A DNA stretch of 64,000 nt from the NCBI RefSeq assembly GCF_039693965.1, contig NZ_CP155576.1, positions 1,922,001 through 1,986,000 on the forward strand, in the 5' to 3' direction. Positions 1 through 9,462 of this stretch are shown here, one piece after another. Under the pieces are notes generated by a model. That model had not been told where the DNA came from. It made no database searches and saw only the letters and a program-made list of their open reading frames with translations. Source of the stretch: Moraxella sp. K1664 (lineage in GTDB: Bacteria > Pseudomonadota > Gammaproteobacteria > Pseudomonadales > Moraxellaceae). A program made the translations under genes and the position numbers. Numbering within the stretch: position 1 is the stretch's first letter; every line of letters begins with the position of its first letter.

Positions 1-1
1 G

Positions 2-853
2 ACATGGTGGCTGTCGCTTGATGATGAGTGGCGATTTTTTTTGTTAAGACAGGGGTTGGAATTAAAATTATGGAAAAATAATAAAAGGGTTTTTGATGAA
101 AAATATGATTATCAAGCGGAATTTGATTGGCTGGATAAATCATTGGTTTTTGAGTGTGTTAAGGAAATAGTAAGTTTAACCAAACTTAATTTAGAGCGTA
201 ACCAAATCCAAGACATTTCAGCATTGGTAGGCTTAACCAATTTAACCGAGCTTTATTTATGGGGCAATCAAATCCGAGATATTTTGGCGTTGAAAAGTTT
301 AATAAGCTTAACTGAACTTGATTTATCATACAACCAAATCCAAAATATTTTACCTTTGGCGAATTTAACCGAGCTTGATTTATTAGAAAACCAGATACAA
401 GATATTTCAGTATTGGCTAAATTGACCAATTTAAACGTTCTTAATTTAGAGAGTAACCAAATTCAAGATATTTCTTCTTTAAATAATTTGACTGATTTAA
501 ACATTATTGATTTACGCAATAACCAAATCCAAGACATTTTATTTTTGGAAAATTTAACAAATTTAACCAGTCTTGATTTGGGAGATAATAAAATTAACAA
601 TATCTCGGCATTGAAAAATTTAACCAATCTAACTTGGCTTGACATATGGGGTAATCAAATTCAAGACATCTCTGCTTTGGCAAGTTTAACCAATTTAACA
701 GTGCTTGGTTTGGAAAGTAACCAAATCCAAGACATTGCTATTTTGGCAAATTTGAAAAATCTGAGTAAAATTTATTTAACCAATAATCCAATTAATCCGG
801 CAGATATTGAAAAATTACGCCAACAATTGCCAAATTGTGATATTGTGTTTTGA
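2..853 (+). CDS. Leucine-rich-repeat protein, 5' end cut by the window
   Basis: The reading frame is open from base 2 with no stop, so the gene almost certainly starts left of the window; the TTG at 41 is only the first start-like codon inside it. The visible part has about ten consecutive 22-residue leucine-rich repeats of the internalin type (LTNLTxLxLxxNQIQDIxxL), each with the conserved N-Q-I and D-I positions. It ends with a degenerate repeat (NNPINPADIEKL) that looks like a C-terminal cap. LRRs of this kind form a curved solenoid used for protein binding. No signal peptide, anchor or catalytic domain is visible, so the partner and location cannot be named. The codon use is AT-rich and repetitive compared with the following genes, which suggests an accessory gene. 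Confidence 0.8.
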   Translation, partial: TWWLSLDDEWRFFLLRQGLELKLWKNNKRVFDEKYDYQAEFDWLDKSLVFECVKEIVSLTKLNLERNQIQDISALVGLTNLTELYLWGNQIRDILALKSLISLTELDLSYNQIQNILPLANLTELDLLENQIQDISVLAKLTNLNVLNLESNQIQDISSLNNLTDLNIIDLRNNQIQDILFLENLTNLTSLDLGDNKINNISALKNLTNLTWLDIWGNQIQDISALASLTNLTVLGLESNQIQDIAILANLKNLSKIYLTNNPINPADIEKLRQQLPNCDIVF

Positions 854-883
854 GATAGAATAGGAAATTTGCCTTATAATAGA

Positions 884-1660
884 CTAACCCGCCACCACAA
901 ACCGCCCACGCTCATCAAAAAACCGCCGAACCACCAGCACCGCCGACAGCGTACACGACAGCGTACTGCCCGCACAGATAAAAAACATGGTAACAATCTG
1001 ATAGCGTACCGCCTGCGTGGGGTCAGCCCCTGCCAATATTTGCCCTGTCATCATACCGGGTAGGCTCACCAGTCCGACCACGAGCATGGAATTGACGGTT
1101 GGGGTCAAGCCATTTAGCACCGCCGATTTGACAAGCTCATGCACCGCTTCAAAGGGGGTAGCCGACAGCGATAGGCGAGATTTGATAAGGGCTTGCTTGT
1201 CGTGCATGGCGTTTACAAGTTCGTTGGTTGTCAAGGATATGGCGGTCAAAGAATTGCCCAAAATCAGCCCCAAAATCGGTATGATGTACTGGGGGCGATA
1301 CCAAGGCGACACCTTTAAAATCAATATCATGGCAATCAGCGTAACCACGCCTGCGGCAACCGACAGCGAGATGATGCTATCAGATAATAAGCCCTTGTAG
1401 GGGCGTTTGACCCGACCTTTTGCCGAGACGCTGGCAATGAGTGTCATCACGGTTAAAATCGCAAGTACCTGCCACGCACTCTCACGAGCGAATACCCACG
1501 CCAAAATCAGCCCAATCATGGACAACTGCACGACCGTCCGCACCCCTGCCATGATGAGCGTACCTGTTAAGCTAAGTCGCAGGTATGCCGACACGCCTAT
1601 CGTGATAAGTAGTAAGGTGCTGGCTAAGGCGATGTCGGTTAGGGTAAGTGTGATTGCCAT
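884..1660 (-). CDS. fetB: FetB-type ABC transporter permease (UPF0014)
   Basis: A 258-residue polytopic membrane protein of the UPF0014/YbbM family, whose E. coli member FetB forms a putative iron exporter with the ATPase FetA. The sequence has about six hydrophobic segments and the family-typical stretch AGVRTVVQLSMIGLIL near residues 38-53. It lies downstream of the matching ATPase gene on the same strand, separated by 107 bases that contain a palindromic repeat. Length is normal for the family (about 255-270). Family membership is clear; the transported substrate is inferred from E. coli. Confidence 0.85.
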   Translation of the reverse strand: MAITLTLTDIALASTLLLITIGVSAYLRLSLTGTLIMAGVRTVVQLSMIGLILAWVFARESAWQVLAILTVMTLIASVSAKGRVKRPYKGLLSDSIISLSVAAGVVTLIAMILILKVSPWYRPQYIIPILGLILGNSLTAISLTTNELVNAMHDKQALIKSRLSLSATPFEAVHELVKSAVLNGLTPTVNSMLVVGLVSLPGMMTGQILAGADPTQAVRYQIVTMFFICAGSTLSCTLSAVLVVRRFFDERGRFVVAG

Positions 1661-1699
1661 AATGTATAAGTTATTGATTTAAATTGATATTTTATTATT

Positions 1700-1739
1700 T
1701 GTAGATGTAGGGGCGAATTGCAATTCGCCCAAATCTACA
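1700..1739. repeat. Core palindrome of repeat family C
   Basis: A near-perfect palindrome whose centre, GGGCGAATTGCAATTCGCCC (1711-1730), is self-complementary over 20 bases, flanked by TGTAGAT and AAATCTACA arms. The same core recurs near 3766, 12190, 24175 and 25350 (family C). It separates fetA and fetB and could fold as a hairpin in their shared transcript. Confidence 0.75.
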
Positions 1740-1767
1740 TTAATCTTAAAATCTTGTTATTGCCAAT

Positions 1768-2439
1768 TTACACCGCCAACATACCATTATCCATACGCCA
1801 CAAATCCGCCCCCAACACCTGTTGTTCGCTTGGCGTGTGCGTAACCCAAATCAGGGCTTTGTGGTTGTCATGCCAATCTAGCACGAGTCTCATGAGCAAA
1901 TTTGCCGTCTCATCATCAAGGGCGGACGTGGTTTCATCAAATAGGGCGAGCGTTGGGTTAAATTGCAACGTCCGCAAAAAACTCACGATTTGGCGTTCAC
2001 CCCCTGATAGCTCGTGGATGGATTGGTTGATAAAATTGTCATGTTTGCCGAGCGTGGTAAGTTGTTGTAAATGCCAGTCTTTATCAAATTTTTTGTTTTG
2101 ATGATGTTTAAAGCCAAAGGGGGCGGTTAGGTTATCTAGTACTGTGCCGTCCGATAGGCTAGGCGTTTGATGAAATAGGGCAACGGCAGTGCGGTAATCA
2201 GGTGGGGAGATTTGGCTAAGGGGTGTTAATTTTCCATTTTTATTTAACATAATCCTATCAGTAACGGCATTATCCAAAGGCAACAAATCGGCTAGGGCTT
2301 GTAATAATATCGATTTGCCAGAGCCTGACCGACCGACCAGAGCGACTTTTTGCCCGTAATGTAAGGCAAAAGACACGTTATCAAGCAAGGTACGGTCTGG
2401 GGTGTGGTAGGATAGGGCGGTGGCGGTGAGTAAGGACAT
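1768..2439 (-). CDS. fetA: FetA-type ABC transporter ATP-binding protein
   Basis: A 223-residue ABC ATPase. Visible motifs are Walker A GRSGSGKS (36-43), signature LSGGE (144-148), Walker B LALFDE (164-169) and the switch histidine in WVTHT (about 201). The short single-domain form followed by a UPF0014 permease identifies it as the FetA/YbbL partner. The pair is proposed in E. coli to export iron and protect against oxidative stress; substrate here is inferred. It is the promoter-proximal gene of the two-gene unit, and no regulatory site is evident upstream. Confidence 0.83.
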   Translation of the reverse strand: MSLLTATALSYHTPDRTLLDNVSFALHYGQKVALVGRSGSGKSILLQALADLLPLDNAVTDRIMLNKNGKLTPLSQISPPDYRTAVALFHQTPSLSDGTVLDNLTAPFGFKHHQNKKFDKDWHLQQLTTLGKHDNFINQSIHELSGGERQIVSFLRTLQFNPTLALFDETTSALDDETANLLMRLVLDWHDNHKALIWVTHTPSEQQVLGADLWRMDNGMLAV

Positions 2440-2495
2440 GATGTGGCGTGTTTGGGGTGGGGATTTATTATATTAGATTTGCCGATGGCATTGCC

Positions 2496-2547
2496 AAAAA
2501 CCGCCTGCCCTTGATAGATTGATAAGTTTGATGAGTGGGGCAGACGG
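2496..2547 (-). terminator. Probable terminator of ppk2
   Basis: On the minus strand, shortly after the ppk2 stop, CCGTCTGCCCC pairs with GGGCAGGCGG across a loop of about 26 bases and is followed by TTTTT. The loop is long, so confidence is moderate. Confidence 0.5.
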
Positions 2548-2561
2548 CTTGGTGTGGGATT

Positions 2562-3596
2562 TTATTTTTTGGTGGGTCGCTTACTTACATCCTTATGCTC
2601 GTCAGTCTCATATAACGCCCCTGCACGTCCCACGATGAGCGGGTCGATGTTGCCAATCTGTGAGTCGTCTTTGTCGGCATAGTCCAGCTTGTTTAGGACA
2701 TAACGCATGGCGTTGAGTCTGGCACGCTTTTTACAGTCGGATTTGACGACAATCCATGGCGATTCGCTCGTGTCGGTCTCAAAGAACATCGCTTCTTTGG
2801 CGATGGTGTAGTCATCCCATTTGTCAAGGGACGCTTTGTCCACAGGCGAGAGCTTCCACTGTTTTAGGGGGTCATGCTCACGGCGAGAGAAACGCACTTT
2901 TTGTTCTTCACGACTTACCGAGAACCAAAACTTGATGAGCGTAATGCCCGACTGAGTCAGGTGTTTTTCAAAGGCAGGCACCTGCTCCATAAAGGTGTGA
3001 TATTCATCATCACTGCAAAAGCCCATGACGCGCTCGACCACAGCACGGTTATACCATGAACGGTCATACAGCACTATCTCGCCTGCGGTGGGCAGGGTCT
3101 GCACATAACGCTGAAAATACCATTGCCCATGTTCGGTCTCGGTCGGCTTTTCTAGGGCGACAACCCTAGCACCACGGGGGTTTAGGTGTTCCATAAAGCG
3201 TTTGATGGTACCGCCTTTACCAGCGGCGTCACGTCCTTCAAAAAGGATGACGATTTTTTGTCCTGTTTCTTTGACGTGGCGTTGTAGTTTTAGAAGTTCG
3301 ATTTGTAATTTGTACTTTTGGGCTTCGTAGTTTTTACGGCTCATGCGATGTTTATAAGGATAACCGCCTTCACGCCAGTTGGGAGCAAGTTCGGTATCTT
3401 TGGATTTGCTCGCACCCAGCTCGCTACTTAGTTGATGAGCGACGTTGGTGGCAGGTAGGTACTCCGCCAAGCGAACTCCAATTTGGGTCAAATCATCAGC
3501 ACTGGCGTGTTCAACCAACTCTTCTAAGCGAGAGAGTGTGTCAGAGAATTCATCACGAAATTTGGTGGTGGACTGCTTTTTTGGGGCGGTTGCCAT
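2562..3596 (-). CDS. ppk2: Polyphosphate kinase 2 family protein
   Basis: A 344-residue PPK2-family protein that transfers phosphate between polyphosphate and nucleotides. Walker A is GRDAAGKGG (121-129), the Walker B/catalytic stretch is LYDRSWYNR (176-184), and the lid region with conserved basic residues follows (around VRFSRREHDPLKQWKLS). About 90 poorly conserved N-terminal residues precede the kinase core. The single-domain form resembles class I PPK2 enzymes, but whether the nucleotide is ADP, GDP or AMP cannot be read from the sequence. It is monocistronic, with a hairpin after the stop. Confidence 0.88.
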   Translation of the reverse strand: MATAPKKQSTTKFRDEFSDTLSRLEELVEHASADDLTQIGVRLAEYLPATNVAHQLSSELGASKSKDTELAPNWREGGYPYKHRMSRKNYEAQKYKLQIELLKLQRHVKETGQKIVILFEGRDAAGKGGTIKRFMEHLNPRGARVVALEKPTETEHGQWYFQRYVQTLPTAGEIVLYDRSWYNRAVVERVMGFCSDDEYHTFMEQVPAFEKHLTQSGITLIKFWFSVSREEQKVRFSRREHDPLKQWKLSPVDKASLDKWDDYTIAKEAMFFETDTSESPWIVVKSDCKKRARLNAMRYVLNKLDYADKDDSQIGNIDPLIVGRAGALYETDEHKDVSKRPTKK

Positions 3597-3735
3597 GGCA
3601 CATACTCCTAATAAAAATGTGGTTTTGTTTTATATTAACATAACGGTAATATTTTGGCAATATAATACATCCATTTGTTTTTGACTTTTTATGATGGGTT
3701 TATTTAAACAGCTGTGATTATCAATTAACTGCTTA

Positions 3736-3846
3736 TTATCAACTTTGTATAAGTGATTTGTTTATTAAGGGCGAATAAATTGTCCCTATAACCCAAAAAT
3801 CACTATTGGGCAATCAATAAGTTGCCATTTTAAGTTGATATTGAAG
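3736..3846. repeat. Degenerate family C repeat in the ppk2-sbcC gap
   Basis: The 384-base gap 3597-3980 has no gene. It carries a degenerate family C copy: ATCAACTTTGTATAAGTGAT at one end, a decayed GGGCGAATAAATTGTCCC core, then CAATAAGTTGCCATTTTAAG and AAGTTGATATT at the other end. The arrangement matches the intact copies at 12155-12268 and 24116-24227. Confidence 0.6.
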
Positions 3847-3980
3847 TATTAATCATAATTTTAAATTAGTTTGTCAAGACAAAGGATGAATTTCTTTGAA
3901 TTAATTTTTTTATCAAAGAAATTTAGCTTTACCAACCAATTTTTAAAATAATTAACATCATTTGCCAAATCATACCAAGC

Positions 3981-6900
3981 CTAACTCACGCCCGAACCTA
4001 ATAATCTGCTTTCGCCATTAGCGATTTTTTTGACGTGGATTTGGGTGGGAATGCGTTCTTTTAATGATTGGACGTGTGAGATAATTCCTATCATCTTACC
4101 TGTATCTTTTAATGATGATAATACCGATAACGCAATGTCCAATATCTCATCATCTAATGTGCCAAAACCTTCATCTAAAAACAATGAGTTAATACTGACA
4201 TTCTCACTGCTCATTTGTGATAAGCCCATTGCCAATGCCAATGACACAATAAAACTCTCGCCCCCTGAGAGATTTTTGGTGCTACGAATCTCACTGCCTT
4301 GGGCGGTGTCGATGACATTTATCTCTAAAAGGCTTTTGTTTATCTTATCATCGCCATGGGTTAGGACGTAGCGACTGTCCATTTTACTAAGGACGTCATT
4401 GGCGTGATGGAGCATAAGCTCTAAGGTCAGCCCTTGGACGAAATTGCGGTATTTTATGCCTTCTTTGGAACCGATGAGTTCATCGAGCTTTGCCCATACC
4501 AGTAAATCCTGCTGTTTTTGACTGATTAAATTCATCAAAGAACCGTGCTTTTCTCTACTGTCCTTGGCATTTACAAATAGCTGTTTTTGCTCACCAAAGG
4601 CGGTTAGCTGTGCATAATGACGGCTTTGTAATTGCTCTTTGTGGTGTTTTAATTCATCCAATGTCATGTTTTGCGGTTTGTCATTTGTTGTATTGGGTTC
4701 ATGTTGTTTATCCATGTCTTTTAAAATATCTGCCAAAACTTTATCATTAGGCTTGGTAGTCATGATGTCATCTAGCTTATGCTCCCAATAGTTAAGATTA
4801 TCACGGGCTTGTTTTAAGGCATAATGCAGGTTTTGCTCGGTTTGTGCTAATGCCAAGCGTTCATCATTATCCATACATGCCGATAAAAATTCATCGGTGT
4901 CTTTAAAACCTTTGTCTGTCAGTGATTCATTAAACTTATGTTGTAATTCATTAATGTGTTTATCAAGCGTGGCAATGTGGCTTTGATGATGACTGATTTT
5001 TTCATTTAGGCTTAATAGGGCTTGCTGGGACTTTTGATGGCTCTCTTGGCTATCATGAAACGCCCGTTCGCTCTCATCTATCGCTTGGCGTAGCGTGGCT
5101 TCTTTGTCATCGACATTATCCGTGCCAAACAGTGCTTCACGCTCTGATGTGTGGCTGTCATGGTGCTGGGTTAGAGATATTTTTTCTTGCTCTAATTCAT
5201 GCAGTTTTTCTTGATGGTCATTTAATTGTTTGGTTTGGTTGATCAGATGAATTTGAATGTGACTTAGCTCGGATTCTAATTGCTGTTTTTGGGCGTGGTA
5301 ATTGTCATGGTCTTGGCTGATTTGGGTTAGCTCGCCAATATGCTGATGAATATTTGCTAATAATGATATGTGGCTGTCATTATTATTAATATTATTAATA
5401 ACATTAATAATATTATCCATATCAATATCAATGACTTTTTGATAGGGTTCTAATTTGGTATTAATGGCATGGATAAGCTCATGAATACTTTGTTCATAAT
5501 CAGCGATGGCGGATTTGGTGTCTTGTGTTTGTTCTGTGATGATTTGGATGTGATTTTTTAGGGCTTTGCCGTCTTGGGTGATGATGTCAAGATTTTGGCG
5601 TAATGTGCTAAGCTCTTGGCTTTTTTGGGTAAAAGCGTGCTGTAATGTATGATAGTTATCATAACTGCCAGTTAAACTGGCTAATGTTTGATGAATGATG
5701 TCATTTAATGTATTAATGACTTCTTTTATTTTGGGCGAATTATCATCTAACGCCGTGGGCAATTCATGATGGGCGTTTTTTATTGTATCCTGTGCGATGA
5801 TGGTCTGATAATCACGGTTTATATTTGTGATGATTTCATTTTTTTGTGCTGTTAATGTTTGTTGTTGCTCGCCATAATACACTTTTGCACTGGTGATATT
5901 GGCAAGTGTTTCTTTGTGAGCTTGCAGGTTTTCTTTATGCGTTTCTATTTTTTGAGTGGTGTGGGCGATGGCGGTTTTGGTGCTGTCATCAATATCATGG
6001 ATAAAGGGGTTGTTAAGGGCGTACGGGTGCAATAATGAGCCACACAACGGACAGGGTTCATTATCGGTCAGCTTGGCATGATGTTCTTTTAGGGCGATGA
6101 GCTGTTGCTGGGCGTCATAATGCTGTTGCAAGGTAGATAGGGTGTTTTGTTCTTGGGTGATTTGCTCGTTTAGGGCAGAAATGGCAGACAGGGCGGTTTG
6201 CTCTTGCTCGGCATTGTCATGCAGGCGAGTGCTTAGCTCATGAAGTTGTCCATTTAGCTGTCTGTGGCTCTCTTCATGCTGGCTAAGGGCATGAGTCAAA
6301 TGCGACAACTCTTTGATGCGATGAATCTTGTCTTGAAAATGCGTGCCATAATACGCCAATTTGTCATTGTCAATATCAGACAGCATGAGCGATGTTTGTA
6401 ACAGCTCGCTGATTTGTCCGATAAGGGCTTGATGGTCATGCTCGCTTTGGGCTAACTGCTCTTTTTGGGTTCGCAGTTCGTCTCGTTTGTCATTGATTTG
6501 TTGGTTTTTTTGGTGTAGCTCATCGGTTTGGGCGTGCAGTTTTTGGGTGTGCTGACGAAGCTGTGCCAAAGCCGTGCCAAGCTCACGTTCATGACCTGAC
6601 AGCACGCCCACATCTTGCTTGATGTCGGGATAGTGTGCCATGTGCTCATGGCGGTCATTGATGGTATGTAGCGTGGTTTGGCACCCATCCTGCTGACTGT
6701 GTAGTTCTGATATCGCCTGCTTGGCATTAGCTATCATCGTCTGCTCGTTCGTGATGGCGTGGCTGATTTTATCGATTGCCGATTTGTCCTGAGCGATGAT
6801 GTTATCTAGCGTTCGCACTTGTTTGAACAGGGGTAGGGCTTGTTCATACTGGGCTTTGTGGGTGGTCAGGGTTTGATAATAGTTGTCCTTTTGTGCTTGT

Positions 6901-7913
6901 CGGGTTTGCTGTTCTTGTACTAGCTCGGGCAGGGCGTTTTGTAGCTCGGTTAGAGCGGTGTGGGTGTGGGTTAGGGTGTGGCGTTCACGCGTGAGTTCTT
7001 GGTAGATGGGCGATAGCTCATGAGCCAGATTGGCAAGGCGTAAGCGAGTCGCCGACTCACCAAAGGCTTGGATGTCTGTCTGGGCGGTCACAATGTCCGC
7101 TTGGTGCTTGGTGATGTGGGCTTGGGCTTGGGCTTGGGCTTGGTGCCAGCCGATGATGGTGTCTAGGTGTTGCAGGCTTGTTTGGGTGTCACGAAGACGG
7201 GCGTCATCATCGCTGATACGTCGCTCCAAAGCGGAGAAATGCTCATCATCCATGACATCGATGTCGCCTACTTTTTGCTCTAATTGGTGTAGCTCTTCCT
7301 TTTTTTGCTTATGCACGTCAAAGGCTTTTTGGCTGATTTTGGCGTAGATGTGCGTGCCGGTGATTTGTTCTAGGATTTCGCCTTTTTCGTTGGCTTCGGC
7401 TTTTAAAAAGGCAGAGAAGTTGCCTTGGGCGAGCATGACCGAACGGGTAAACTGCTCAAAGTTCATGTGCATGATTTCTATGGCTTTTTTATCGCACACG
7501 CTCGGTTTGGTCTCAATGATGGTGCCGTCATCGGATGGGCTGGTCAGTAGGCTGATTTGGCGTTTGATGGGTTGTAATTTGCCGTCGGGCTTTTTATTTG
7601 CCCGTCGCTGTTCAAAGCTGAACCGATACAGCTTATCGCCTGCACTCTCATTCATGAGTAGCACCACTTCGCTGTGGCAGTCGCCCCTATCTACGCTCAT
7701 GAGTTCGTTTTGGGTGTTGCTGATGGTGCTAATCCTTGGCGTTTGTCCATAGATGGCAAGGCAGATGGCGTCTAGTATCGTGGTCTTGCCCGCCCCTGTC
7801 TGCCCTGTGATGGCAAACAGTCCGTCATTGACAAAGGCGTCATCGGTAAAATCAATGTGCCAGTTGCCTTTTAAAGAGTTAAGATTGCTAAATGATAAAG
7901 AAAGTATTTTCAT
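3981..7913 (-). CDS. sbcC: SbcC, ATPase subunit of the SbcCD nuclease
   Basis: A 1310-residue SMC/Rad50-type protein. The N-terminal half ATPase has Walker A GQTGAGKTT (37-45). A very long coiled coil rich in Gln, His and Leu follows, interrupted near residue 620 by the zinc-hook CPLCG. The C-terminal lobe has the signature LSGGES (about 1215) and a Walker B (LFLDEGFGTLD). With SbcD it cleaves hairpins and blocked DNA ends. It is longer than the roughly 1050 residues of E. coli SbcC, the excess being in the coiled coil. Two low-complexity spots lie in it: four copies of GGGCTT near 7117-7141 (QAQAQA) and an ATT-rich stretch near 5383-5418 (NIINVINNINNND). It is downstream of sbcD, 115 bases apart. 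Confidence 0.93.
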   Translation of the reverse strand: MKILSLSFSNLNSLKGNWHIDFTDDAFVNDGLFAITGQTGAGKTTILDAICLAIYGQTPRISTISNTQNELMSVDRGDCHSEVVLLMNESAGDKLYRFSFEQRRANKKPDGKLQPIKRQISLLTSPSDDGTIIETKPSVCDKKAIEIMHMNFEQFTRSVMLAQGNFSAFLKAEANEKGEILEQITGTHIYAKISQKAFDVHKQKKEELHQLEQKVGDIDVMDDEHFSALERRISDDDARLRDTQTSLQHLDTIIGWHQAQAQAQAHITKHQADIVTAQTDIQAFGESATRLRLANLAHELSPIYQELTRERHTLTHTHTALTELQNALPELVQEQQTRQAQKDNYYQTLTTHKAQYEQALPLFKQVRTLDNIIAQDKSAIDKISHAITNEQTMIANAKQAISELHSQQDGCQTTLHTINDRHEHMAHYPDIKQDVGVLSGHERELGTALAQLRQHTQKLHAQTDELHQKNQQINDKRDELRTQKEQLAQSEHDHQALIGQISELLQTSLMLSDIDNDKLAYYGTHFQDKIHRIKELSHLTHALSQHEESHRQLNGQLHELSTRLHDNAEQEQTALSAISALNEQITQEQNTLSTLQQHYDAQQQLIALKEHHAKLTDNEPCPLCGSLLHPYALNNPFIHDIDDSTKTAIAHTTQKIETHKENLQAHKETLANITSAKVYYGEQQQTLTAQKNEIITNINRDYQTIIAQDTIKNAHHELPTALDDNSPKIKEVINTLNDIIHQTLASLTGSYDNYHTLQHAFTQKSQELSTLRQNLDIITQDGKALKNHIQIITEQTQDTKSAIADYEQSIHELIHAINTKLEPYQKVIDIDMDNIINVINNINNNDSHISLLANIHQHIGELTQISQDHDNYHAQKQQLESELSHIQIHLINQTKQLNDHQEKLHELEQEKISLTQHHDSHTSEREALFGTDNVDDKEATLRQAIDESERAFHDSQESHQKSQQALLSLNEKISHHQSHIATLDKHINELQHKFNESLTDKGFKDTDEFLSACMDNDERLALAQTEQNLHYALKQARDNLNYWEHKLDDIMTTKPNDKVLADILKDMDKQHEPNTTNDKPQNMTLDELKHHKEQLQSRHYAQLTAFGEQKQLFVNAKDSREKHGSLMNLISQKQQDLLVWAKLDELIGSKEGIKYRNFVQGLTLELMLHHANDVLSKMDSRYVLTHGDDKINKSLLEINVIDTAQGSEIRSTKNLSGGESFIVSLALAMGLSQMSSENVSINSLFLDEGFGTLDDEILDIALSVLSSLKDTGKMIGIISHVQSLKERIPTQIHVKKIANGESRLLGSGVS

Positions 7914-8028
7914 GATGTTTTGGATGAATAAATGGCAAAATAAATTGGTAAAATGACTTTAAAATAAATTGGGTCAAAATCAGTCGGATAAAATAAGTGA
8001 GGTGGCAGGCAAACCAAGCCATACGCCG

Positions 8029-9393
8029 TCAGTCCGCCTGCACGTCCTGCTCATGAATGGCTTGGATGATGTGCTGATAGGCGACTTTTAGCTCATCTTT
8101 TTCATCATCACTCACCGCTCGTCTATCTAAGAGTCGCTCAAACACGTCCATGGTTGTGAGTTGTTTTAGGTTTTCGCCATGATGGGTGCTTTGTAAGACG
8201 TGCCTGCGTTGGGTGTTGTTTTGGATGTTTAGGGGTAGGACGTTGGTGTCTGTCAAAAAGGCTTTGATGTCTTTGGCAAAATTCGGCTCTAACGCCTGCC
8301 CGTCATAGATAATCTCGGCATAGATGGTCTGGTTTTCGGCGATTAGGGGGCGTAAGGCGTGCTTAATGCTGTCGGTGTCGCCTTGTAGTCTCACCAGTTT
8401 GGTAAAGACAGGTACGGTCAAGGCATGAATGTGGGGAGTGTTATCTGTGGCGGGGTCAAAATCAACAATCAAGACCTGCTTGTCCTTACCAATCTCACCA
8501 AAGCCCATGGCAATGGGCGAGCCACAGTAGCGAATGCGGTCTTGCCCTGCGACCTTTTGGGGAGCGTGGATGTGTCCTAGGGCGACATAGTTGATGTCAT
8601 CGGCAAAAATGCTAGCAGGCAGTTGCCCGAGCGTGCCGACAAAGGTCTCTTTTCGCATGCCGTCATCATCCGATGACACGCTCGCCCCTGCACTAAACAG
8701 ATGACCGGTGGCGATGATGGGGATGGGGGGCTGGTGTGGGCTGGCTTGGTGTTCATCTCGCAGGGCGATGGCATGGTCGGCAAGGCTTTGATAATGCTTG
8801 GCAATGCCTTGGGCGGTCTCGATGTCTCGCTGTCCTGTCAGCTCAAAACTACCGCCTGTCCTGACGTCTTTGTCACGCAGATAAGGCGCGGCAAGGACGA
8901 TGGCACGCACGATGTCTAAATTGTCTTTTAAATTGTCTTTTAAATTGTCTTTTAAATTGTCTTTTAAATTGTCTTTTAAATTGTCTTTTAAATTGTCTTT
9001 TAATAACAGTATTTCATCATGGATGTCGGCGGTGACTTGTCCGACGACTTGGACGTTGAGTGTTTTTAAAATGGCTTTGGGGGCGTCCAAAAAGGTGGGG
9101 CTGTCGTGGTTGCCTGCGGTGATGATGACGTGTTGACAGGGGCTTTTGGCGACTTTGCCTAAAAATTCATAATACAGCTCTTGGGCTTTGTTACTGGGGG
9201 TGGCGGTGTCAAAGATGTCGCCTGCTACGATGAGTGCGTCCACGTCATGAGTGCTGATGGCGGTGTGTAGCCAATTTAAAAAGGCTTCAAATTCATCATA
9301 TCGGGTGTGATTAAACAGGCGTTTGCCGATGTGCCAGTCGGATGTGTGTAAAATGCGTAGGGCGGTTGGGGGCTTGGGGGGTATGGTGTGCAT
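8029..9393 (-). CDS. sbcD: SbcD, nuclease subunit of SbcCD, with an LKDN repeat insert
   Basis: A 454-residue calcineurin-like metallophosphoesterase. Metal-binding motifs are HTSDWHIG (residues 16-23), GDIFD (about 59-63), AGNHDS and GHLF, then the H-x-H pair in GHIHAP. Mre11/SbcD proteins give the complex its endo- and exonuclease activity. Unusually, residues about 131-159 are seven perfect LKDN units encoded by a 12-bp tandem repeat, placed between the strand ending in VTADIHDEIL and IVRAIVLAAPYLRD. The insert keeps the frame at any copy number. The gene is first in the sbcD-sbcC unit. Confidence 0.93.
   Translation of the reverse strand: MHTIPPKPPTALRILHTSDWHIGKRLFNHTRYDEFEAFLNWLHTAISTHDVDALIVAGDIFDTATPSNKAQELYYEFLGKVAKSPCQHVIITAGNHDSPTFLDAPKAILKTLNVQVVGQVTADIHDEILLLKDNLKDNLKDNLKDNLKDNLKDNLKDNLDIVRAIVLAAPYLRDKDVRTGGSFELTGQRDIETAQGIAKHYQSLADHAIALRDEHQASPHQPPIPIIATGHLFSAGASVSSDDDGMRKETFVGTLGQLPASIFADDINYVALGHIHAPQKVAGQDRIRYCGSPIAMGFGEIGKDKQVLIVDFDPATDNTPHIHALTVPVFTKLVRLQGDTDSIKHALRPLIAENQTIYAEIIYDGQALEPNFAKDIKAFLTDTNVLPLNIQNNTQRRHVLQSTHHGENLKQLTTMDVFERLLDRRAVSDDEKDELKVAYQHIIQAIHEQDVQAD
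8918..9001. repeat. Seven perfect 12-bp tandem repeats inside sbcD
   Basis: The unit AAATTGTCTTTT is repeated seven times without a mismatch (84 bases). On the coding strand it encodes (LKDN)7. Perfect identity points to recent expansion. Each change in number adds or removes four residues without frameshift. Confidence 0.97.
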
Positions 9394-9462
9394 GGTGGTT
9401 ATTTAGATGAGTAAGATAAATGGGTAAACGAGATAAATGGGTTATGGTATTTTAAAGTTTAT

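Noticed and set aside
7030-7347. 105-codon plus-strand ORF with a WAWAWAW run
   Set aside because: It is the antisense shadow of the GGGCTT hexamer repeat in sbcC.
8918-9001. Regular short repeats as a CRISPR array
   Set aside because: The units are 12 bp and contiguous without spacers, and are coding (LKDN) within sbcD.
8900-9136. 78-codon plus-strand ORF of KLSF repeats
   Set aside because: Antisense shadow of the sbcD minisatellite.
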